A DNA stretch of 64,000 nt, taken from Opisthocomus hoazin (Eukaryota > Chordata > Aves > Opisthocomiformes > Opisthocomidae). The stretch lies in the NCBI RefSeq assembly GCF_030867145.1, contig NC_134415.1, forward strand, positions 67,919,300 to 67,983,299. Reading direction: 5' to 3'. Position numbers and translations under genes: made by a program. This document shows, one piece after another, positions 35,501 through 43,617 of the stretch. The notes under the pieces are model-generated. The model did not search any database. It was not told the origin of the DNA and saw only the letters and a program-made list of their open reading frames with translations. Within the stretch, counting starts at the first letter, position 1, and each line of letters starts with the position of its first letter.

Positions 35501-37536
35501 GGAAAGGGGTGGATGCACCCTTGAACTGTATTCTAGGTGGCACTAATTGGCACATTAAGTGTGGTTGATGGCTCCTATTTTGATACTGATTAAGTTCAGG
35601 AAAAAAAATAGTAGCAGCCAAAATTCTCTGTGGAAGGTGTTAGTTTTCTAGTTGAAATGTTTTAGTTGAAATTTAGTTTTCTAGTTGAAATTTAAAATTT
35701 AAAACTTCGTGCTTTATCTTGAGGAGGAAAGGATGAAAATCTTGGGATCTCAAAGGAAGGTTATGCTTCTGTTCAGTGGGTCTTGCCGCAGAGACCAAAC
35801 ACTCGGCAGAGTTGGCCTGTGTTTGAAAGGGTTGTGTAGTTTGCTTTGGATTTGAACTTTCCTTTTCTTGAAAACTCGTGTTTGTTCCAAGCTGCTGAAA
35901 AATCATTTCCATTTCAGCGGACTTATTTTCATTTCGGCAGCTATTATATTGTACACCCTGACCCCCTCAGGGAAGTATTAGAGGCCCAGGCGTGCTGGCA
36001 GGGAGGAGGCTGCCCGTGGTTGGTACCCTCAGAACTCCTGTTTGTGATTAGGTGAGATAGGCACCACTCATCTGCCACATGGGGTGTGTTCGCACAGCAG
36101 AGCTGTCTGGGCGAAGCCAGGAACCTCTCTTGTCTTTCCCCCTTCACCAGTGCTGCTTCAGGACATGTAGGAATGATGATCAAGTGTATGAGGAAAGAAC
36201 ATCTCCGTGTCTTTAGTCCACTACCTTGCTGAAGTAGTGTTATAGGGGCAATGTTTGACTTCAGTTCAGCATTGGCAAGAGGTGGAAATGGAAGAGACTG
36301 GGAGTGTAAGGAGAGAACTGCTCACAGATTTTAAAACAAACAAAAAAAGGAAGGTACTCTAGCAAATGGATGGAGTTCTAGCAAGTAAAATGATGAAATG
36401 AAGAAATCTTAGCCTGACAATGGGAGAAGTGGCAAGAAGATAGGTAAAACTAGAAGAGAATAGTTAAGAAACTTGGTAGTCTGGGTAGTACTGGGCAGAG
36501 AACTGGCAGATGCAGTGAAGAACTGACACAGATGTAGTTCTTTGGGGGGGGGACAGACAACACCAAAAACACCCAGGCAGAATAACTGCCTCCAAATAGA
36601 GCAAAGCCTGGCTTTGCTTTTGGAGCTGTGGGCTAGAATCCCAAGATTTGAGTGTTGTTATCCCTTGGGTATCAGCAAAAGCCTGTGAAACACACTGGTA
36701 ATTTCTTTTCCTGCTGTGAAGGAAACCTTCAGATTCCATATCCTTCAGATAAAGGATGACAGACTGCTGTTAGACTTGGGTGCTCTGGTATCTCAAGTTA
36801 CAGACCTGTATGGAAGATGTGAAAGTTCTGGACATGCTCATAACTTGCACTTTGTTGTGGTGACATCTGTTTAACTGGGTCTCTAGTCAGGTCTCTGTTT
36901 TTTTGTGTTTGTTTTTTTTTTCTTAAGAGCAAGTGGTACCTAAGAAACTTCACAAAAACAACTTTAAAATAACTCTGTGAATAGATGCAAAGTCAATCTT
37001 CCGGAAGTCTAAAATTGCAGTCTTTTGTCCCCTGCTGTATATACATTAGTAGTCTTTTTAAATATCTTTCTAGCAGACCATTTCTACCTCCTCTGCTGTG
37101 CAGATTGTTTCTCCATTTTCCTTTGTATGTGGTCACCTGCTCTCTCACATTTTATTTCCCCCAGCATTCTAATTACATCCGTTCATTAGGTTACTGCATT
37201 CTCTTTCATTAGTTTATTATGTATGCCAGAAAATACCACTGAAATCGTTCTATTGAATAAAATAGCCATAAAAGTCAGTCATGGGTAAATTAGCTCTTTT
37301 TTTTTTTCTTGAACAACTTCACATGGCTTGTTGTTAGTAAGGACACAATTTGGTTAGATTGCGCAAGACCATAAAAGCATTTGAGTAGTCTTCTGATGTG
37401 GTGGTGCAGTTTTCAATCAACTTGTTTTTTTCTGTGTTGGCAGCAAAAGTCCCGAAAGAAGATGTGCATCCTCATGATTATACTTGCTGTTGGAGTATTG
37501 CTTGTTGGACTCATCATATGGTTATCTACAAGATAA
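11468..37536 (+). CDS. STX7: Syntaxin-7 (whole coding span, nine coding exons)
   Basis: The Qa-SNARE syntaxin-7 drives homotypic late endosome fusion and endosome-lysosome fusion with Vti1b, syntaxin-8 and VAMP7/VAMP8 (family knowledge). Coding exons, with splice sites read by eye, are 11,468-11,549, 26,331-26,400, 28,961-29,051, 30,760-30,897, 31,642-31,694, 32,463-32,553, 33,843-33,915, 34,707-34,789 and 37,444-37,536. They total 774 nt, or 257 residues plus stop, with all phases agreeing. Human STX7 has 261 residues; the four missing residues fall in the N-terminal tip and two linkers. An Habc three-helix region (about residues 12-115) comes first, then an acidic linker (DEEITEDDL, about 153-161). 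The SNARE motif (about 165-227) has its zero-layer glutamine at Q195 (HEQGDVI). A C-terminal membrane anchor (about 234-253) follows a basic KSRKK stretch. There is no signal peptide, as expected for a tail-anchored SNARE. All introns are GT-AG. The promoter is probably the CpG island at 4,110-5,260. Confidence 0.97.
11660..12262 (-). mobile_element. CR1 retrotransposon, 5'-truncated, with open ORF2 C-terminus
   Basis: This minus-strand CR1 lies only about 110 bp past the donor of STX7 coding exon 1. It encodes an uninterrupted frame from about 12,266 down to 11,748 that covers the C-terminal part of ORF2. Visible motifs are [29 protein letters not shown] and [10 protein letters not shown]. 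The 3' end has the GGTTGGACTAGATGACCC block and three ATTCTGTG 8-mers. The open frame suggests a fairly recent insertion or few mutations. The element starts abruptly in the middle of ORF2, as 5'-truncated CR1 copies do. Confidence 0.95.
12263..19127 (+). other. STX7: STX7 intron, first part of the 14.8-kb intron
   Basis: The sequence is AT-rich and unique-looking, with no exon recognised. It contains two copies of a 12-nt perfect palindrome near 12,928 and 12,959 (see findings) and several poly-T or poly-A runs. Confidence 0.55.
19128..19280 (+). mobile_element. CR1 retrotransposon, 3' end only
   Basis: About 150 bp covers the last ORF2 codons ([13 protein letters not shown]-type), the GGGTTGGACTACATGACCTC block and two degenerate ATTCTATG 8-mers (TTCTATGATTCGATGATTCT). 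It is nearly the same sequence as the piece at 1-161 and has the same orientation. Confidence 0.93.
22127..22189. repeat. Minisatellite, 21-nt unit, three copies
   Basis: Units start at 22,127, 22,148 and 22,169. Each begins CTTCTTACTAATAC or a close variant (CTTCTTTTTAATAC). Copies one and two are the more alike. Confidence 0.85.
23523..23580. repeat. A/C-rich low-complexity tract
   Basis: Runs of A and CCCC/CCAAA alternate (AACCCCAAACCC and similar). It is low-complexity, loosely telomere-like in look but with no regular unit. Confidence 0.75.
26331..26400 (+). CDS. STX7: STX7 coding exon 2 (residues 28-51)
   Basis: The acceptor is CACAAACAG|CTG and the donor is CAGCT|GTGAGT. It encodes [19 protein letters not shown], part of the Habc region, closely matching syntaxin-7. 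The 70-nt exon enters at phase 1 and leaves at phase 2. Confidence 0.96.
26660..27335 (-). mobile_element. Solo LTR of an avian endogenous retrovirus
   Basis: The ends read TGTTGTGGTTTAACC on the + strand and TCCTGGTTTCAGCTGGGAT on the minus strand, the two ends of the same LTR family found at 53,136-53,800. Orientation is inferred from ATTAAA on the minus strand near 26,792 and a decayed TATA-like TTTATGAATG near 27,083. No internal retroviral sequence flanks it, so it looks like a solo LTR in a STX7 intron. The flanking 5-mers GTCTG and GTCAG may be a target duplication with one mismatch. Confidence 0.85.
28961..29051 (+). CDS. STX7: STX7 coding exon 3 (residues 51-81)
   Basis: The acceptor is TTGGTTTTAG|GC and the donor is GAACAG|GTATAA. 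It encodes [20 protein letters not shown], part of the Habc region, and ends in phase 0. One residue is missing before SEQ compared with human. Confidence 0.96.
30200..30270. repeat. Purine-rich low-complexity tract
   Basis: Almost pure A/G (AAG- and AAAAGG-type units) lies in a STX7 intron. The short frame across it is compositional and is not a gene. Confidence 0.8.
30760..30897 (+). CDS. STX7: STX7 coding exon 4 (residues 82-127)
   Basis: The acceptor is CTCCTATAG|CG and the donor is GTATCT|GTAAGT. It encodes [20 protein letters not shown] and then [20 protein letters not shown]. This is the end of the Habc region and the start of the linker. The exon is 138 nt, phase 0 at both ends. Confidence 0.97.
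31642..31694 (+). CDS. STX7: STX7 coding exon 5 (residues 128-145)
   Basis: The acceptor is GATCATTTAG|GG and the donor is GGGACAG|GTAGGC. It encodes [17 protein letters not shown], the variable linker ahead of the acidic stretch. The exon is 53 nt and leaves at phase 2. Confidence 0.93.
32463..32553 (+). CDS. STX7: STX7 coding exon 6 (residues 145-175)
   Basis: The acceptor is TTGTTGGATAG|TC after a T-rich tract and the donor is CTTGAG|GTAAGT. It encodes [20 protein letters not shown], then SIRQLE, the acidic linker and first heptads of the SNARE helix. It is about two residues shorter than human at its start. Confidence 0.97.
33843..33915 (+). CDS. STX7: STX7 coding exon 7 (residues 176-200, SNARE zero layer)
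   Basis: The acceptor is CTTCCTTGCAG|GC and the donor is GTGATAG|GTAAGT. It encodes [20 protein letters not shown]. The zero-layer Gln (Q195) is present, so the Qa-SNARE core is intact. This is the best-conserved part of the gene. Confidence 0.98.
34707..34789 (+). CDS. STX7: STX7 coding exon 8 (residues 200-227)
   Basis: The acceptor is TAAAATAAAG|AC, with a weak pyrimidine tract, and the donor is TACCAG|GTAATG. It encodes [20 protein letters not shown] and then SRAANYQ, the C-terminal half of the SNARE helix. Confidence 0.97.
35038..35063. repeat. Poly(A) tract, about 23 A
   Basis: A homopolymer run follows CTTTATT in the last STX7 intron. No retrocopy could be recognised upstream of it. 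Confidence 0.85.
37444..37536 (+). CDS. STX7: STX7 coding exon 9 (residues 228-257 and stop)
   Basis: The acceptor is TGTGTTGGCAG|CA after a T-rich tract. It encodes QKSRKK, a hydrophobic anchor (about 20 residues, [20 protein letters not shown]) and a short luminal tail LSTR before TAA. The luminal tail differs from human but has similar length, as expected for a poorly constrained end. Confidence 0.96.
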   Translation, partial: QKSRKKMCILMIILAVGVLLVGLIIWLSTR

Positions 37537-38872
37537 GTCTCTGGAGAAAGCGTTGTAATTGGTATTTAAATTATGAAAGGAAGTTCCTAGTTGTGGTTTG
37601 CTCGTTGTGAAGCTGAGTAGAATAATGGTTCTGTACTTCATCTCACTGATTTTTTTAATAAGACTTATTGTTTTAACATGAGAAGTAACGTTCTCGGTAC
37701 TACTGTCAGTATAACTGCCTGCCCTCTTGGATGTGAGTGCTGTCTTACCAGAAAAAAAACAGTCAAGATCACGAACTTTTCTGTTAACTTAAACATTAAA
37801 ACCTCTTAAGGTTTAGGGGGGCTAATCAAAATTCTGATAATTTGTCTTGAAGGGGTGGGTAATTATATTTTGGAATATTACTAAATGTTGCTGCCAAAAC
37901 AAACTCCTGAATTGTTGCCTGAGGCAAAAAACTTCACATCTCCCAAATTTATTTTTAAGTTAGAAATGTCTTTTCTATGCCTTTCCCTTCTCTCCCACTC
38001 ACCTACCCATTTGATATGGGTGGTTCAAAAATGAAATGTAGGTTGCTGAAGTTGGTGTGATCTCTCTTTTACAACTGAAGCCGTTGAATTAAGCCTTCAG
38101 TTTGCCTGAAACCTTTTAGATGCTTCATGTATCTCTGTATCTGGCGTTGAGTATGGTTATGCCTGGAAGCCGCCTGAAAAGCTAGCTAGGGTGGAAGATA
38201 CAATCATACGGATTTTTTGTTTCAGTTCTTACAGTATTTCATAATGCGTTTTGTGTGCACATGTCTGGTATCTTTGCATCTGAGGTGTGCATCAATTACC
38301 TTGGCTAGATGAAAATAAGCTCTAGTCTGTGAATTCTTAGACTTACTGGGAAGAATAGAAATTCCCAACTTCCTAACTGCACTTGAATCTTACTGTTCTG
38401 AAACTGCTGTGATTCGGTTTCCATGAACAGATCCAAAGTTGTATGTGAGGTCTTTCGTACAGCTGAAGAAAAGAAGATTACTAGTTCAATTCCAAGCTCA
38501 ACAGTGGTATTTGAAATTAAGTTGAAATTGGTTGAACTGAATCGAACTGTTTAAGATGTTTGATGCATATAGCCTTTAAAATGACCTTTTTCCTTTTGTG
38601 CCATTTTGTACTAATGTATTAAAAATGTAACAACACTTTTTTGCCAGTTAATCTATTTTCCTTTTTAATTGATATTGGTGAACTAATCTGAAAAGTATAC
38701 AGATGAAAAAGTCACTTAATCTGTATTTTATAAAGTTCTTGTACACTAGACTGATAGAGAATGCACTGTTTACATGGTCAGCTATGAAATATTATTTGGG
38801 AACAATCTAACTGCAAGCATACATGGACTTCAGAATTGTAACCATACAACCAAAATAAAGATCTTTTAAGGA
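37537..38872 (+). other. STX7: STX7 3' UTR
   Basis: AT-rich untranslated sequence runs from the stop codon to the poly(A) signal. A weaker ATTAAA lies at 38,618-38,623 and could give a shorter transcript. The 3' edge is inferred from the signal at 38,854 and the GT-rich element that follows. Confidence 0.8.
38854..38859 (+). terminator. STX7: STX7 poly(A) signal AATAAA
   Basis: A canonical AATAAA is followed about 12 nt later by a GTGTGTTTTT downstream element. This is the strongest 3'-end signature after the STX7 stop codon. Confidence 0.8.
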
Positions 38873-38879
38873 GTGTGTT

Positions 38880-40332
38880 TTTCTAGTAGTTCCTTTGTTT
38901 CAGAATCTGTCTTTACAAGTAAAGCTGTCGTCTTTGCCTTGATGTAAATGACAGAGACTTTTCTGAAGAGCTGCAGAGAAGGTCAGCTCTGCTGGCTAAT
39001 CAGCCCAGAGGGACCCCTGTTCCTGTGCGGCGCTTCCCTCCGTTAGTGAAAACGCTCCTGGGTTTTGCATTCCCACCTGTGTGCGCCCAGTCTGAGGAGC
39101 AGAGGCTGCTTTGCTCTGTGGGGCTGCTGACAGCGGGTGCTGAGGGCAGGCTGTTGCTGGCTCTCCTTCAGCACAGCATGCAGCTTTCGAGGGATGGGAA
39201 CCCGTGATGCGGTAAGGAGGGTGGTGCCGCTGTACTGGGATTCCCAAAAGCAATGGAGGAAAAATAAGTCCTGTGAAACTGCATCATTGTGGTCTATGTA
39301 ACGTGGAAAACATCTCTGAGGTTCAAAGGGGAATTTAATTTTCGTGTAAGTCGCAGCATGGAGTCTTGTGTGTTGAGATCCCAGCCACCATATTCTGTGG
39401 CTGCCCTCGTGCTGTGAGCGAGGCTGGGCCTCCATTACCCTTACCTGTTAAAGAACGTCAGACACCAAGGCTGGTAGTGGCCCGAAGCGTAAGGCTGGCG
39501 CTAGTAATGCTAACGCCTTTTTATTGTTTTCAGACTAGGGTAGTCGGCACTAGAAGAGCAGTCATCATTTTGGCTGAGTACCTTTCTCACCAGTGAGCTC
39601 TCGAAAACCAACTTTGAAAGTTTCTTGACCTTAGTAGTTAGCAAACTTTTTACACTATTGCAGACAGGCACAGAGGAATGGCCTGATCCTGCTGGCCCAG
39701 GAGATCCTTTTCTCTGTTGCTGTACGTCCTACCTGCTGCTGTCAATGACTGGCGGATTCCGCTGACATGCTTGGGGTGGAAAAGCAGCACTGCAGCAGCA
39801 GATCTTCAGCTCTGACTCCTGGCAGATTGGAAATTCTGTCTGTGCTTGATGCTTGTCACATTTCATATGCATTGCAATTTGTTTTTCTGCTGGGAGGGTT
39901 CTCTACTCAAAGGCTTATCAAGAATATTGCTCATCTTGAGATGAAATGGTATATTTTATGATTGCCTCTTTACCTTACAAAGGCGTGGGTGCCTGCCTTA
40001 TTAAGTTTATCCAGCAGTGACTGCAAAGCAGCGTAGCTGGTACCTCAAGGTTCATCCCTCGGGAGCTGGTGAGAGTCAGGCTGGGGCATCAATCTCGAAT
40101 TACTTAGAAAATTCTGCAAGTTGCACAAGATTGCATTTCCCAGCCCCCCCACTGCATCCTGCTGCTGTTCTGTGTCCGGTTTGGCCGCATGTCTTAGTGT
40201 CCCACATGCAGTCATCTCTCTCTTTACAGATGGTCACTGCGCCTGACCTATTCGACTGCTCTCCGGTGGTAGGGGCTCGGGCACTACCAGGGCAAAGAGC
40301 GCTGCTGAGAGCCACGGTGCTTTATTTATCAG
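38880..40332. other. Intergenic DNA; no gene seen
   Basis: A moderately GC-rich patch at 39,000-39,250 has open frames on both strands that I do not recognise. No repeat family was identified. Confidence 0.5.
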
Positions 40333-41036
40333 TACAGGCTTGGGGCGGATCTGCTGGAGAGCAGCTCTGTGGAGAGGGACCTGGGTGTCCTGGTGGACAG
40401 CAGGTTAACTATGAGCCAGCAGTGTGTCCTGGCTGCCAAGAAGGCCAATGCCATCCTGGGGTTCATTAGGAGTGTGGCCAGCAGCTTGAGGGAGGTTCTC
40501 TTCCCCCTCTACTCTGCCCTAGTAATGCCCCATCTGGAGTACTGCGTCCAGTTCTGGGCTCCCCACTTCAAGAAAGATGAGGAGCTACTGGAGACAGTCC
40601 AGTGGAGGGCTATGAGGATGATGAGGGGACTGGAGCATCTCTCCGATGAGGAGAGGCTGAGGGAGCTGGGCTTGCTTAGCCTGAAAAAGAGAAGGCTGAG
40701 AGGGGACCTTCTAAATATCTTAAGGGTGGGTGTCAGGAGGATGGGGCCAGACTCTTTTCAGTGGTGCCCAGCGACAGGACAAGGGGCAATGGGCACAAAC
40801 TGAAGCACAGGAAGTTCTGTCTGAACATGAGGAAGAACTTCTTTACTCTGAGGGTGACGGAGCACTGGAACAGGCTGCCCAGGGAGGTTGTGGAGGCTCC
40901 TTTTCTGGAGATATTCAAGACCTGCCTGGACAAGGTCCTGTGCAGCCTGCTGTAGGTGACCCTGCTTCGGCAGGGGGGTTGGACTAGATGACCCACAGAA
41001 GTCCCTTCCAATCCTGAACATTCTGTGATTGGGATT
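40333..41036 (+). mobile_element. CR1 retrotransposon, longest piece, frameshifted ORF2
   Basis: A plus-strand CR1 piece. The frame at 40,369-40,803 starts [19 protein letters not shown] and passes through [20 protein letters not shown]. At about 40,712 a small deletion removes several codons and shifts the frame. The C-terminal part continues at 40,761-40,955 with [15 protein letters not shown] and [13 protein letters not shown]. The 3' end has the GGGTTGGACTAGATGACCC block and a worn ATTCTGTGATTGGGATTC tail. It belongs to the same broad subfamily as the element at 11,660-12,262. Confidence 0.94.
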
Positions 41037-43422
41037 CATGATCTCCTACTCGTAACAAGTGCTTGTGGGGTGGGGATGCCTTCCCCCACGTGCTCTCAGG
41101 TGAAAGATTTCTTCCTTCCTTGAATCCCAGCGGAGGGGGGACACAGGAGCCCTTTGCCTCCAGCAGCGCCGAAGGGCCAGCTGTTGGAAGCAACGGGGAT
41201 GTCTCCAGGTGGGCAGACAGATGTGGGCTGGCTGGTTCCAGCAGCCTGGGCTGCCGCTGCCCTGCTGCCCTGGCGTGAGGCATAGCGTGGCAGGGAAGCC
41301 AGCACGGGAGCATTTGCACACCAACTCCTCTACCTGTGGGAGACACCAGCCTTCAAGACCCTAATTGCTCATTAAGAATCTCAGTGCTGTTAATTTTCAA
41401 ACTTGATTAGGCAGAAACAAAGTGTTGGGCTTTTTTGTATTTAGAGCGTCCGCGTTGGGGGGTATAAACACTCCTTTTTAAGCTGCTCTTAATGGAGCTC
41501 CTCTCTTTCTGTCTTTCCCTCCCCTGCGTGTATGCACATGTAACTCTATAAAATGCAGTTTCCTAGTATTTAAAGAAACCTTTGATATCTATTAAGAACC
41601 CAGTAAAACATCTGGATGTAACATGTACGAGTTAATATTTTTAGAACAAAGATTATGGCTGTTCCGAATTATCCATCAATATCTGTCAGATTAGCAAGGC
41701 CAACAAAATGCAACCAAAGCAGCCTGCGTTTTACTGAAGGAACCTGGTAAGAATAGTTCCTTTGTAGTTATCTCAGCCACGCACCAGGGGTGCTTTTCTG
41801 TTCTTTCTTGCTTTTTCAGAGCTGAAAGTCACTGGGGCAGCAGCTTTTTAAAGGCTTCTTTATTTTTTTTTCCTGCACCTCCCCCTTTGGAAATTGCTCT
41901 TGATAAGCAGCAGGGTATACAATATCCCCAAACCAACTTCGTACCCAAGAGCCTGCTGAAGTCACCCACGCGCACACTATGTACGTATAGTCGGAAAATA
42001 TTTTTGAGGTCAGAGGTATGGGCCAGATTTTGGGCATCAAAAGTAGTCTGAAACCATGAAAAATAATTTAATCTTGGGAAGTAAGGGGTCAAAAGGTGGG
42101 GACGGAGGGAGGTAGTGACATGATCTGTTAGTAAAGTTTGAAAGATCAGACACCCTTGTAGCTGATTACTGGTTTGGGATGTTTCAAGGACAATTGCTGG
42201 GTATCACATTGGGAAGAGATGACTTGCTTTGCTTTTGTTTAGTTCTGGTTAAATCCACTTGATGCCTTCAGGAGCAGAAGGTTAGTGAGAGAGGAAGGAG
42301 CAGAGAGCTTGCCCCTGGATATCAGCGTTTGATGACTTTCTGTTTCTTGTGATACCTATGGTGCAAAGTGGTGCTTAAGTGCATAGCGTGCAGCTTCGCT
42401 TTTCAGTTTGCAATTAAGTCTATATCTCTCCCCCAAAGCTGTGGTGGAGTAAGGAGTAATTACAGTCTGATGAGGCGCCCACCTGCAGAGCCATTCTAGG
42501 TGCTACTGAAACGTAAAGTTGCAAGAATAACTATCTGAAAGCAGTCATCTTTCACACATCTTTGTCCTCGTAGGTGTCTCTGATGATGCCCCTGAAGCCG
42601 CAGGAGTTTCTGTAGCTTACACATGGAGGTAACAAGGGATTTACTTTGTTCTTTGTGTGTGCTGAACATATTCCATGAGAAAGGAAGCCAAGTGTTTGCA
42701 CAACAGTAAGGAACTCTGCAAACCCAGAAATAACAAGAAAAAGTAACAAAATGTCCATTTTAGAAAGGCATGCTGCATTCCCTCAAGTGGAACATCATGG
42801 GAGCACCAAATTATGTTGTTGTTTGCCATCTGTACGATTGATTCTCTACTTTTCCCGTTGGCTCTTTGCAATTCTAGGCTTGAACTGTGCCTAGTTCAGC
42901 TGCAGTGATTCGTTTTGCTCCTATTCCAAATATCAGAAAGGTACTCGGGGTAAGGAAATGCATTACATGTTGATATTTGCAAGAATATTCTAAAGAATTC
43001 TTCTTCACTAGAAGTGTCTGCTCTTTATTAATTGTGTCTCTGTCCACAAACATGTCACTGCTTTGCTACTGCTGATAAAATAGATTTTTCTGATTTAAGA
43101 CAAACAATAACTTAGATTAAAAGGCTTATTAGCATAACAATCAGATTGCAGCTTTGTTTTTATTAATGTCACATTTTAAAAGGTCTTGCAAAAAGCAGTG
43201 TGGGAAAAAGTAAAAATGAAAAAAAAAAATTGGAAGTTTCTAGCAGACTTGTTCACCCCCCTGCCCCGAGTTCTTCAGGATTCACCCTGGACAGAGTTAT
43301 GATTATGTTTCTCCTTTATTTAATGTTTATGCAGAAAACGTTAGTTTTTTGGCAGTGCAGACTGAAGTCTGAACTGGTAATAACGCGTGGGAAGGAGCAG
43401 GCAAACTGCATAATCCGGGCAG

Positions 43423-43617
43423 TATAAATGAGAATATACCTTCCCGCCTTTACTTAAAAAGGGAGAAGCTGCTGGAGCTATTGCTGTAACTGCCAAGCTT
43501 GCAGCTTAGGAGGGAAGACTCGACCACGCTCAGGACCCACAGCATGGACCTCAACGACAGCTTCAGCTGCTCCCCAGCCCTGCCCACTGGATGGGCCTTT
43601 ATCTACAGGAGGTAAGC
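43423..43617 (+). other. Exon-like promoter, ATG and splice donor (unassigned)
   Basis: A TATAAAT box at 43,423 is followed about 120 nt later by an ATG at 43,544 in strong context (CACAGCATGG, A at -3 and G at +4). The frame reads MDLNDSFSCSPALPTG and 6 to 7 more residues, then meets a consensus donor, GGAG|GTAAGC, at 43,611/43,612. I do not recognise the peptide. No matching downstream exon was found by eye; the next acceptor-like site (43,761) gives a stop at once. It may be the first exon of an unannotated transcript or a chance match. Confidence 0.3.

Noticed and set aside
40733-41039. Minus-strand frames over the CR1 at 40,333
   Set aside because: They are antisense shadows of the plus-strand CR1 frame.
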